A DNA stretch of 64,000 bases, taken from assembly GCA_029719485.1 (NCBI GenBank), contig CP120722.1, positions 3,596,001 to 3,660,000 on the forward strand, written 5' to 3'. Each line of letters starts with the position of its first letter. Positions within the stretch are counted from its first letter, which is position 1. The notes beneath the pieces are model-generated. The model had not been told where the DNA came from. It worked only from the letters and a program-made list of their open reading frames with translations, and did no database searches. This document shows positions 49,165 to 57,227 of this stretch, one piece after another. A program made the position numbers and the translations under genes. Source of the stretch: Kiritimatiellota bacterium B12222 (GTDB lineage: Bacteria > Verrucomicrobiota > Kiritimatiellia > SS1-B-03-39 > UBA6053).

Positions 49165-49818
49165 TTAGGCGCGTTGCGCCAAGGCCTCTTCGATTGAACT
49201 CAATAAAAGCGGATCAATAGTAAGGTTTCGTGCCAAACGGGCATCAGCCCGAGGCGCCCGCTTCTCAAGCAGGCGAAGTGCTTCAACGATCCATGTTTCC
49301 GCCGTAGCTTGAGGGATCACATCGGTATTGATCATCAAATCAAAATCACTTGAGTCATGCCATTTTCTGCCGTAGAAACGCTTTACGAATTTCGTACGCA
49401 CCTCGTCATCCGCAGCCACCCTCACCTCTGCATCCGCACGGTCGGCAATGGCTTCACGCGCCATGACCCGATCCACCCGAATATGAAACGGGGCGTTGAG
49501 ACGCACATTCAACACATCGTCATACTGATTGAGGGTCACATAGCCCCCCCGCACCAGAATGAGAGTGCGGCCCCGATGTGCCAAAGCCTGCATGGTATCG
49601 TTCAACATCGAAATAATTTCGAGGTTCTTCGAGTTGGCCAAGTCCAGGAAATTGGGAGGCGAGGTGTAAAGCTCGCCAAACCGGGTCAGTCCGTATTGAT
49701 GCAGGGTGCCCTGCAAGATTTCTTTATCGACCAAGTCGTATCCCAATGCGGTCGCCACTTTTTTGGCGATTGCACCGGCATTACTGCCAACCAGTCTGGA
49801 TATTGCGATGGTATTCAT
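49165..49818 (-). CDS. Cytidylate-kinase-like protein
   Basis: The 217-residue protein starts with NTIAISRLVGSNAGAIAKKV, a nucleoside-kinase-like opening with a GS-x-x-G P-loop variant of the Cytidylate_kin2 family. LVDKEILQG and ILVRGGYV follow. These proteins differ from the housekeeping CMP kinase and their substrate is unknown. Its place inside a sugar operon, between the permease and the polyol dehydrogenase, suggests a substrate or regulatory role linked to sugar use. This is inference. Its start has an AAAGG-type site. Confidence 0.78.
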   Translation of the reverse strand: MNTIAISRLVGSNAGAIAKKVATALGYDLVDKEILQGTLHQYGLTRFGELYTSPPNFLDLANSKNLEIISMLNDTMQALAHRGRTLILVRGGYVTLNQYDDVLNVRLNAPFHIRVDRVMAREAIADRADAEVRVAADDEVRTKFVKRFYGRKWHDSSDFDLMINTDVIPQATAETWIVEALRLLEKRAPRADARLARNLTIDPLLLSSIEEALAQRA

Positions 49819-49842
49819 AAGGGTACCTTTTTTTAGATGGGT

Positions 49843-50811
49843 TTAGGCCGTCTTACGGTGTTGCAGACAGTCGAAGGCCACGGCGATCATGAGGACAGAT
49901 CCTTTGATGACCATCTGGGTGAACTCCGTTACATTCAACAGCACCATGCCGTTGCTGAGCACTCCAAGAATCAGCACCCCGGCGACAATATTAGAGATGC
50001 GTCCAATACCGCCCGTCACACTGATCCCGCCAAGTACACAGGCCGTCAAAATTTCAAGTTCAAGCCCTTCACCCACGTTTGAGGTTGCAGAATTTGTTCT
50101 GGAGAGAATCACAATCCCCGCCACCCCGGCAAAAAATCCGGAGAGAGAATAGACCAAATATTTCACATTTTTGACTTTGATCCCGGAGAGTTTGGCAGCC
50201 TCTTCGTTTCCACCCAAGGCGTAAAAGTAGCGCCCAAAATAGGTTTTATTGAGAATAAAGGCTCCAATCCCCAGAATCACCACCATAATGACCACCGGCA
50301 CAGGAATCGGTCCAATGTACCCCTGACCAATCACCGCAAAGGATTCTGGAAATCCATAGATGGGTATCCCTTTGCTGATCAAAAAAGCCACCCCTTCAAT
50401 AATAATCATCATCGCCAGGGTCACAATAAGTGGAGGCATTTGCAGGTTGGCAATAATCCAACCGTTCGTGAAACCGATCAGGGTTGCCATCACCAAGGTC
50501 AGCACAATGGCTAAAACCGGATTCATGCCCTGATTCACCAACAGCCACCCACAAACCACATTCACCAGCGTAATGTTCGATCCTACCGAAAGGTCAATTC
50601 CGCCCAACAACAGAACGAAAGCAAACCCCACGGAGGCGATCCCCAACATGGAGACTTGACGCGCCACATTCATCAGGTTGTGACTCACCAGAAAGTTCTC
50701 AGTAGCAATTGAGAAAAATCCGACCAGCACCAGTAATACGATATAGATGCCGTTTTGTTTTACGAAATTTACGGCTTTCGCAGCGCCTTTTAAGTTTTCT
50801 AAATGTCCCAT
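49843..50811 (-). CDS. rbsC: RbsC-like sugar ABC transporter permease
   Basis: The 322-residue membrane protein has about 9-10 helices and the RbsC family motif GGIDLSVGSNITLVN. The C-terminal segment TACVLGGISVTGGIGRISN follows. It forms the inner-membrane channel of the importer with the ATPase encoded 12 bases upstream. The gene symbol reflects family membership; the sugar is probably a polyol or hexose judging from the operon. Confidence 0.92.
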   Translation of the reverse strand: MGHLENLKGAAKAVNFVKQNGIYIVLLVLVGFFSIATENFLVSHNLMNVARQVSMLGIASVGFAFVLLLGGIDLSVGSNITLVNVVCGWLLVNQGMNPVLAIVLTLVMATLIGFTNGWIIANLQMPPLIVTLAMMIIIEGVAFLISKGIPIYGFPESFAVIGQGYIGPIPVPVVIMVVILGIGAFILNKTYFGRYFYALGGNEEAAKLSGIKVKNVKYLVYSLSGFFAGVAGIVILSRTNSATSNVGEGLELEILTACVLGGISVTGGIGRISNIVAGVLILGVLSNGMVLLNVTEFTQMVIKGSVLMIAVAFDCLQHRKTA

Positions 50812-50822
50812 AGTCTTGTCTC

Positions 50823-52301
50823 CTATTTTTGAGATGCGAAATTCATGATGGTTTCTTGATTAAAATCTTTACGGTCCAAACTTCCCGAAATCTTACCGTC
50901 ACAGAGCACGATAATCCGGTCAGACATGCCCATGACCTCTTCCATTTCCGAGGAGATCATTAATACGGACTTGCCCTCTTCCACCAGGGCGTTGACCAAG
51001 GTGTAGATTTCCGATTTCGCCCCCACGTCAATCCCACGGGTGGGTTCATCGAAAATCACCAATTCAGGTTCGGACGCGAGCCATCGGGCAATAATAACCT
51101 TCTGCTGATTGCCACCACTGAGGTTTTTAATCTTTTGCTCAATGGAGGGGGTTTTAATCCTGATCGACTGTTTGTAGGACTCGGCCAACTCCCTCTCTGC
51201 CTTTAAGTCGATGGTAAAGCATTTGGAAATCCGCTCTAAAACCGCCATGCTGGTGTTGCTGCGGATGGTCATTTCCATCAAAGCCCCCTTGCCTTTACGA
51301 TCCTCGGGAACCAACGCGATCCCACTGTCGATGGCATCCCGTGGAGACTTAGGCTTCACCTCTTTGCCATTGAGATGCACCGTGCCTGCTGTAATCTTCG
51401 CCGCGCCAAAAAGTAGCTCTGCGGTTTCAGTACGTCCGGCACCAATCAAACCCGCAAAACCAAGCACTTCGCCCTTCTTGATGTGAAAGCTGATGTCTTT
51501 TACCCCGTTGCCGGAAAGATTTTGTACATCCAATAACACCTCATCAGAAATACACGCTTTGCGCTGAGGATAGGTCTCTTTCAACTCACGACCCACCATC
51601 AATTTCACCAAGGCGTCCATCGACGTCTCGCTGGTTTTGACCGTGTCTATTTTCTGACCGTCCCGCAACACCGTGATACGTTCGGTGAGTCGGAAAATTT
51701 CTTCCATGCGATGCGAAATATAAATAATCGTCACCCCGGAAGCCTTAAGTTTTTCAACCACTTCATATAAGCGTTCCGCTTCGGCCGAGGTGAGCGGTGC
51801 GGAGGGTTCATCCATAATAAGAATCCGAGCTTTTTGCGACAAGGCCTTCGCAATCTCCACCAACTGCTGATAGCCCACCGTCAAATTGCTCACCAACTCA
51901 TTGGGGTCAATATCGATATTAAACTGCTCAAAGATGGCCGCCGCCTCACGCGCCATGGCCTTTTTATTTACGATCAATCCCTTGCGGATCGCCCGTCCTA
52001 AGAAAATATTTTCTGCAACCGAAAGCTCTCCCACCAAATTAAACTCTTGGTAGATCACTCCGATGCCGTGTGACTCGGACAGCTGTGGCGTGAGAGAAGA
52101 AAACTCCTCCCCCTCGATCACAATTTTGCCGGAATTGGGAATAACCGCTCCCGTACAACTTTTAATTAAGGTCGATTTTCCGGCGCCGTTTTCGCCAACC
52201 AAGGCATGCGCCTCTCCTTTGACGAAATCGATGCTGACGTCGTTCAGCGCGATGACACCGGGATATTTTTTTGTGATATTCTTCAGTTCCAGAATATTCA
52301 T
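50823..52301 (-). CDS. rbsA: RbsA-like sugar ABC transporter ATPase (two domains)
   Basis: The 492-residue protein has two nucleotide-binding domains. The first has Walker A GENGAGKST and Walker B LIMDEPSAPL. The second has the degenerate loop GLIGAGRTE usual for RbsA/MglA-type proteins and the signature LSGGNQQKV. It hydrolyses ATP to drive sugar import through the RbsC-like permease. The start has a GAGG site. A strong hairpin lies between it and the upstream binding-protein gene. Confidence 0.93.
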   Translation of the reverse strand: MNILELKNITKKYPGVIALNDVSIDFVKGEAHALVGENGAGKSTLIKSCTGAVIPNSGKIVIEGEEFSSLTPQLSESHGIGVIYQEFNLVGELSVAENIFLGRAIRKGLIVNKKAMAREAAAIFEQFNIDIDPNELVSNLTVGYQQLVEIAKALSQKARILIMDEPSAPLTSAEAERLYEVVEKLKASGVTIIYISHRMEEIFRLTERITVLRDGQKIDTVKTSETSMDALVKLMVGRELKETYPQRKACISDEVLLDVQNLSGNGVKDISFHIKKGEVLGFAGLIGAGRTETAELLFGAAKITAGTVHLNGKEVKPKSPRDAIDSGIALVPEDRKGKGALMEMTIRSNTSMAVLERISKCFTIDLKAERELAESYKQSIRIKTPSIEQKIKNLSGGNQQKVIIARWLASEPELVIFDEPTRGIDVGAKSEIYTLVNALVEEGKSVLMISSEMEEVMGMSDRIIVLCDGKISGSLDRKDFNQETIMNFASQK

Positions 52302-52337
52302 GTGTGATTCCTCATAAGGTTCGTGTAGGTGGAATTG

Positions 52338-52379
52338 CAGGCCGGCACAGCGTTATTTATCGCGCAATGCGCCGGCCTG
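52338..52379 (-). promoter_or_regulatory. Intercistronic hairpin between the binding-protein and ATPase genes
   Basis: A CAGGCCGGC / GCCGGCCTG stem has a loop of about 24 bases and no T run. It lies in the 95-base gap after the binding-protein gene. Hairpins of this kind often stabilise the 5' mRNA so that the binding protein is made in excess over the membrane parts. Confidence 0.65.
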
Positions 52380-52396
52380 GAGATGAAAGACGGCGT

Positions 52397-53356
52397 TTAT
52401 TTACCTAAGTATTCATCCACGTTTTCTTGGGTCACAGGAATGAACTTCCGGTAGATTTCCTTGGTTTCAATGGGTTCACCTGATTCAAGTAACAACACCA
52501 TGTCCCAAATTTTATTTGCGATATCTGTGTTGGTGCCAGTCACCGTTACGGTCATCCGAATGCCTTCATTGTTTTTCAATGCGAACAGTTCAGGCTGGGT
52601 AGCATCTGCAGCAAAAATACCAAAATCATCAGTAATTTTACCCGCTGCTTTTGCCGCTTCATTTGCACCCACGGAACCACCACCGCCAATGGAACAAACT
52701 ACTTTCACATTGGGATTAGATTGAAAGATCGTTTCCATCTTTTCGATACCTTCTTTGGTGTCGATTGCACTGGTTTGCGCAACAATCGTGGCTTGGGGAG
52801 ACAGTTCCGTAATCGCAGCTTCAATCCCATTGCCTCGTTCTAAAAGAATCGGCAATTGTGGATAATTGAGGATAGCGACTTCTGCGGTTCCACCCAGATT
52901 TTCATTGATCCACATCGCAGCATGCTCACCAATGGTGTATCCCAACTCACGATTATCAATCAACCAAGCAAGGTCTGCATTCTCGAGATTATCATCCCAT
53001 GCAATCACTTTGATGCCGGTTGCGCGCGCTTGCTTTAACGCAAACTCCACCCCTTGAGGATCCGCCGGATGAATGATGATCACATCGACACCACTCGCGA
53101 TGAAGTTTTCAATTTGCGTGATCTGCTTGCCGACATTACTGTCACAGGCCACATAGTTGATTTGACCTCCCTCTGCTTTGATTTTTTTCTCAATCGCTTG
53201 GCAGTAGCCTGCCCAAGTAGGATTACTTAAGGATTGTACGGTCATACCGACCTTCACTTGCGCATCGCCATTCTCGGCACTGCCTCCATTCCGTCCACAA
53301 CCCACGAGGATTACACCCATCGCGGCCATCATCAGTACTGTTATCTTCATTTTCAT
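52397..53356 (-). CDS. rbsB: RbsB-like sugar-binding lipoprotein
   Basis: The 319-residue protein begins with a lipoprotein signal (TVLMMAAMGVILVGCGR, lipobox cysteine about residue 20) and continues with the ribose-binding type periplasmic fold (VGMTVQSLSNPTWAGYC; VDVIIIHPADPQGVE; IKVIAWDDNLENADLAW). It captures the sugar for the RbsA/RbsC-type importer. AGGAG lies 6 bases before ATG. Lipid anchoring is unusual for proteobacterial RbsB but common in other phyla. Confidence 0.92.
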   Translation of the reverse strand: MKMKITVLMMAAMGVILVGCGRNGGSAENGDAQVKVGMTVQSLSNPTWAGYCQAIEKKIKAEGGQINYVACDSNVGKQITQIENFIASGVDVIIIHPADPQGVEFALKQARATGIKVIAWDDNLENADLAWLIDNRELGYTIGEHAAMWINENLGGTAEVAILNYPQLPILLERGNGIEAAITELSPQATIVAQTSAIDTKEGIEKMETIFQSNPNVKVVCSIGGGGSVGANEAAKAAGKITDDFGIFAADATQPELFALKNNEGIRMTVTVTGTNTDIANKIWDMVLLLESGEPIETKEIYRKFIPVTQENVDEYLGK

Positions 53357-53371
53357 CTTGTCTCCTGGTTC

Positions 53372-54280
53372 TTAGGTTCGTCCCACGGTATCCGTGGTTA
53401 CTTTTGAAATTAAATCTGAAGGCAGTTTCGGTGTCGCACCGGCTTGCATGCACACATAAGTCGACACTTCACTGGCAAATAAATTGACTTCACTTAAAGG
53501 CCACCCCTTCAGCAGCCCCATACACATGGCCGCGGTAAATGAATCACCTGCCCCCACCGAATCCACCGCTTTCCCCTCAAGTCCGGAAAAATCATCCACT
53601 GCGTTTTCGCTGAGAAGCAAAGAGCCCTCGGGACCACGCGTGTAGGCGACAACCTTCAACTCAAACTGTGAGCGCAATTGCTCGAGTTGATCCAAGGGTG
53701 AGCCCGAAATTGAAAAATATGTGGCCAGCTCAGGCAACTCTTCGTCACTGAGTTTAAGTACATTCGCCACCTTGAGTGAATCCTCAATCAAGGCTTTAGA
53801 GAAAAAAGCCGCACGAAGATTGATGTCATAAATCTTTAGGGCTTGCGACGGCACATTGTGCAGAAATGAGCGAATAGAGCCCCGAGACTCTCCAGAACGT
53901 TGCGAAAGTGAACCGAAACAAACCGCATCCAACCGACTCGCCAATTTCTTTAGCTCCAGGGGACAAGGAATATGATCCCAAGCCGTGGCTTCACGAATAT
54001 CGTAAACCGGTTTCCCCGCCTCGAGAACCACATCAACCGTCCCCGTGGGATACACCTGACTCTCAAACACGAAATCGGCCTTTACCCCCAACTTCACAAG
54101 TTCATCCAACAACTCCCGGCCCAAAGGATCCGTTCCCACACAACTAACAGGCCAAGCCCTCGCACCCATCGCTGCACAGTGAAATGCAAAGTTGGCAGGT
54201 GCCCCACCCAAACGCTTGTGCGTAGGAAAGACATCCCAAAGCAATTCACCAATCCCTGCCACTGTATAATTGTTTTTCAT
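53372..54280 (-). CDS. PfkB-family fructokinase
   Basis: The 302-residue protein has the PfkB opening (AGIGELLWDVFP, LGGAPANFAFHC) and the C-terminal signature DSVGAGDSFTAAM with catalytic D246. It phosphorylates fructose (the closest family) to fructose 6-phosphate with ATP. It is the first gene of the seven-gene operon, 15 bases before the binding protein, and faces the divergent regulator across a 132-base gap containing inverted repeats. Confidence 0.9.
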   Translation of the reverse strand: MKNNYTVAGIGELLWDVFPTHKRLGGAPANFAFHCAAMGARAWPVSCVGTDPLGRELLDELVKLGVKADFVFESQVYPTGTVDVVLEAGKPVYDIREATAWDHIPCPLELKKLASRLDAVCFGSLSQRSGESRGSIRSFLHNVPSQALKIYDINLRAAFFSKALIEDSLKVANVLKLSDEELPELATYFSISGSPLDQLEQLRSQFELKVVAYTRGPEGSLLLSENAVDDFSGLEGKAVDSVGAGDSFTAAMCMGLLKGWPLSEVNLFASEVSTYVCMQAGATPKLPSDLISKVTTDTVGRT

Positions 54281-54350
54281 ATCTTCTTAATCATGTTCCG
54301 TTAAAATCTTTCCTGTAATTAACGTATAGCTTACTGCATCACCCTTATAT

Positions 54351-54405
54351 TTGTAAACTTAAATGTAATTTTAACATTTGCATAACAATGACATTTAGAT
54401 TACAA
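54351..54405. promoter_or_regulatory. Inverted-repeat operator region between the regulator and fructokinase genes
   Basis: TTGTAAACTTAAATGT (54351-54366) and ACATTTAGATTACAA (54391-54405) are near-perfect inverted copies. In between, AAATGT (54361-54366) and ACATTT (54374-54379) form a further pair. The repeated half-site AAATGT in both orientations is the best candidate operator for the divergent GntR/LacI-type regulator and could control both transcripts. Confidence 0.6.
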
Positions 54406-54412
54406 TTACCTC

Positions 54413-55510
54413 ATGAAAGCCCATAAACCCAAGTACTTACAGATACATGACGAACTTCGTGAATTGATTGCAAAACACACGTGGCCACCAGGAGAGTTTC
54501 TTCCCACAGAAGAAGAATTATGCAAAACCTATCAGGTATCCCGACCCACCATTGCCAAAGCGCTTCAACTCTTGGCAAAAGATAAGGTGGTACATCGTCG
54601 TGCAGGCTACGGCACCCAAGTATTGGCCCCTAAACGCTACGCACTCAGTGCGGGTTTTTTGATTCCCCGCCTTCACGAAACCGAAATCTTTGAACCCATT
54701 TGCGCCAGCATTACCGAAACCGCAGGTATGGAAGCCATGCGCATTATTCACCCCGCCGAAGTCAATCCCGAACCCGACTTGGCAAAAATGATGGAAAAAT
54801 TGGCCGAGCGTTTTATTTCCACCAAAACCACCGGCGTATTTTTCACCCCCATTGAACGCATTCCGGATCAGGAAAACTTCAATATGAAAATCATTAAACA
54901 ACTCACCCGTAAGGGGATACGGGTGGTGTTACTCGATAGAGATGTCTTTCCTTGGCCCAAACAAACCCCCTATGATCTCATCGGCATCGACAATATTGAA
55001 GCCGGATACGTCACCGCCCTGCATCTCCTCGGAAATGGATGCAAACAACTCGCCTTCGTCTCGGCCCGCAACCCCGCCATGACCGTCCAATTACGCCGAA
55101 TCGGCAGTGGAGAAGCACTGGTTCATAACGGGCAAATGGCCAGAGATCTGCTCTCGGTTGACTTTCATTCTGAAGAGCCTGAAAAGACAGCCAAACAGCT
55201 CCTCGCAGCTAAAGCCGACGGCATCATCTGCGCAAATGACGCCACCGCAGCCCCTTTGCTCCGCGCCTTGCTCGATCTGGGCGCAGACATCCCCCATCGC
55301 ATGCAAGTCTGTGGATTTGACGATGTAAAATACGCCTCACTCCTCAGTGTCCCGCTCACCAGCTACCATCAACCCTGCAAAGACATCGGCAAAACCGCAG
55401 CTCGCGTGATGCTACATCGTATCAAATATCCAGACAGCCCTGCCCTCCGGATTTCCCTACGTGGCGAACTGGTCATTCGCAACTCCTCCTGCGGCCCCAT
55501 TGCGACTTAA
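54413..55510 (+). CDS. GntR-type regulator with LacI-like sensor domain
   Basis: Residues 1-70 form a GntR winged helix (LPTEEELCKTYQVSRPTIAK). The remainder is a periplasmic-binding-protein-like sensor (IDNIEAGYVTALHLLGNGCK; IPHRMQVCGFDDVKYASLLSV). This two-part architecture is found in sugar-responsive repressors and activators. The gene is transcribed away from the fructokinase operon, with candidate operators in between, so a role in sugar-induced control of that operon is likely. No clear ribosome-binding site precedes the ATG. Confidence 0.9.
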   Translation: MKAHKPKYLQIHDELRELIAKHTWPPGEFLPTEEELCKTYQVSRPTIAKALQLLAKDKVVHRRAGYGTQVLAPKRYALSAGFLIPRLHETEIFEPICASITETAGMEAMRIIHPAEVNPEPDLAKMMEKLAERFISTKTTGVFFTPIERIPDQENFNMKIIKQLTRKGIRVVLLDRDVFPWPKQTPYDLIGIDNIEAGYVTALHLLGNGCKQLAFVSARNPAMTVQLRRIGSGEALVHNGQMARDLLSVDFHSEEPEKTAKQLLAAKADGIICANDATAAPLLRALLDLGADIPHRMQVCGFDDVKYASLLSVPLTSYHQPCKDIGKTAARVMLHRIKYPDSPALRISLRGELVIRNSSCGPIAT

Positions 55511-55531
55511 ATGATTGTCATCACTTTATGA

Positions 55532-55894
55532 CTAAAAAAACACGACAGCAACCAACGCCAACAGTGCCGGAATTCCCTGAACGCCCCAAATTGTTTTTTT
55601 AACCGTAAACCCGCCATACACTGCGGCCGCAAGTACACAGATCAGAAAGAACAGCTGTATTTGCTGACCAAATCCTTCATTTGAATGTAGCAAGCCCCAA
55701 AATAAACCTGCGGCCAAAAACCCATTATAGAGCCCTTGATTGGCGGCCATCACTTTGAGGGACTCCCCGTCTTCCTCAGGGATACCAAAGATCTTTAAGG
55801 TCCGAGGCCTCTGCCAGAGAAACATCTCCAACACTAAAATATACAAATGCTCTATCGCAACCAAAACCACAAACGTAAAAGGGATGTACTGCAT
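55532..55894 (-). CDS. DUF1304 membrane protein
   Basis: The product (120 residues from this start) has four hydrophobic helices and the DUF1304 pattern (VLVAIEHLYILVLEMFLW; AANQGLYNGFLAAGLFWG). The function of this family is unknown. ATG at 55894 has GGAGA eight bases upstream and is preferred to the longer frame from 55912. It stands alone. Confidence 0.88.
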   Translation of the reverse strand: MQYIPFTFVVLVAIEHLYILVLEMFLWQRPRTLKIFGIPEEDGESLKVMAANQGLYNGFLAAGLFWGLLHSNEGFGQQIQLFFLICVLAAAVYGGFTVKKTIWGVQGIPALLALVAVVFF

Positions 55895-56038
55895 ATGTTT
55901 TCTCCAACTCACTTTTAAAATAAGGCACCTTGCGATTCTTAGGAGCTAAGTTGCGAAATGCGCTGTACCCACATCATAAACACAGTCCTTTAGCGCGAGA
56001 GAGCTAACGAAGGAAGCCTTACAGGCCTTGAAGGGTGA

Positions 56039-56449
56039 TCATTTTTTATCAGGGGCTTCACCCGATGAATGCCGGAAAGTAGTAAAAGGATCGTCAGAGT
56101 GGGCATCAGACGACTGACTCATCCGCTCCCATTCAGACGTCATCTCATCATATTCTAAAGAGGCTTTATGCGCCATATTTGCCGAGAAGCAACCGACCCG
56201 ATCGTTCTCCCATCTGACTTTACGATGAGGATCTTCTTGAGACGCTCTCTCTAAATACGCATTCAAATCTACAGGAGACAGCGTTTTCAAGCGGGGATCT
56301 CCACCAAATATCCTATGCACGTCCCCCCTTAACACTCTCATACAAAAAGGTGTATCACCTTGTGCAGTAGCCTCTTTCTCCCCCTCACCCTCCCCCCAAA
56401 CACAAAAACAAAACGCAAGCGTTAAAGCCATCCAAAGTAGGGTTTTCAT
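56039..56449 (-). CDS. Small secreted protein of unknown function
   Basis: From the ATG at 56449 the product (136 residues) has a signal-like segment (TLLWMALTLAFCFCVWG) and a charged, acidic C-terminal part. The longer frame to 56554 overlaps the upstream gene and is not supported. I do not recognise the family. It is the third of three small leftward genes (57013-56039) that probably form one transcript. Confidence 0.65.
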   Translation of the reverse strand: MKTLLWMALTLAFCFCVWGEGEGEKEATAQGDTPFCMRVLRGDVHRIFGGDPRLKTLSPVDLNAYLERASQEDPHRKVRWENDRVGCFSANMAHKASLEYDEMTSEWERMSQSSDAHSDDPFTTFRHSSGEAPDKK

Positions 56450-56507
56450 ATTCAAATACAGGTCAAGGATTAGGCAGTGGGGAACGATATACCCAGGCTT
56501 CATTTGC

Positions 56508-56792
56508 TCATCGTTTCCTGAAGAGGAACTCCTTAAAACGACCTCCCACAACATAGCAGAGTCGCATTGTGGAAATGAAGAATATCACCAAAAATATAAT
56601 TTCTAAACCGCCATTATAATGCGGTCCCCAAGGACCACGCCCCCATGAAGAAATGCCGTAGTCCGGCAATCGAAGTGCATGAAAACAGAGTACCGTTCCC
56701 GAGACACAAAAAAGAGACAGCAAAACTAAAAACCAAGTCGAGCAGGTGATTTTTTGTACGTCGTTTCTGATCCTGCTCAGAAATGTCGTCAT
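56508..56792 (-). CDS. Small membrane protein of unknown function
   Basis: The 94-residue product has two membrane segments (WFLVLLSLFCVSGTVLCF; LEIIFLVIFFISTMRLCYVV) separated by a Gly/Trp/Pro-rich loop, and a basic end. Family not recognised. Its start overlaps the stop of the lipoprotein gene before it (ATGA), so it is coupled to it. Confidence 0.7.
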   Translation of the reverse strand: MTTFLSRIRNDVQKITCSTWFLVLLSLFCVSGTVLCFHALRLPDYGISSWGRGPWGPHYNGGLEIIFLVIFFISTMRLCYVVGGRFKEFLFRKR

Positions 56793-57013
56793 TGTGTAAT
56801 AAATATTTGAACGTCAGGATCTTGAATCAACGCTTGCACATCTTCCTCCGGCAGGGAACTCCGTATCTCCACCTGCTGCCCATTCACCTCATACTCTTTT
56901 GTTTCCATATGCTTGAGGACTTCCGGATCATCCACATGTTTCGCACAACTGACCGTAAAGACGCTCACGAATAAGCCTAACAAGAAAATGCGGATGGATC
57001 TGTTCTTTTTCAT
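56789..57013 (-). CDS. Small lipoprotein of unknown function
   Basis: From ATG 57013 the product (74 residues) has a basic N-terminus (KKNRSIR), a hydrophobic core and a lipobox FTVSC. A short acidic mature part ends in QIFITQ. The longer frame from 57040 is less likely. Family not recognised. It heads the three-gene small-protein operon. Confidence 0.7.
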   Translation of the reverse strand: MKKNRSIRIFLLGLFVSVFTVSCAKHVDDPEVLKHMETKEYEVNGQQVEIRSSLPEEDVQALIQDPDVQIFITQ

Positions 57014-57227
57014 ACGAAAATCATTGAAGCAAAAAATCATCGCCAGGTCTAAAACGATCTTTGATTAAAACATTTTCGATGGATAAACTTTTGATTTCAT
57101 TAGTAAAAGGTCTTTAAATCTACAGCTCTCCCCCTCATCCATCCTTGACCTTACCCTTCATCACCAGCATGATGTCTTTTATTCCCACTCATTGAACACG
57201 TCTAAAAACCACCTCATCTTCTTAAGT

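Noticed and set aside
55511..55531. Possible terminator after the GntR-type regulator gene
   Set aside because: Only a weak GTCAT/ATGAC pair with a poor T tract is seen, not enough to call.
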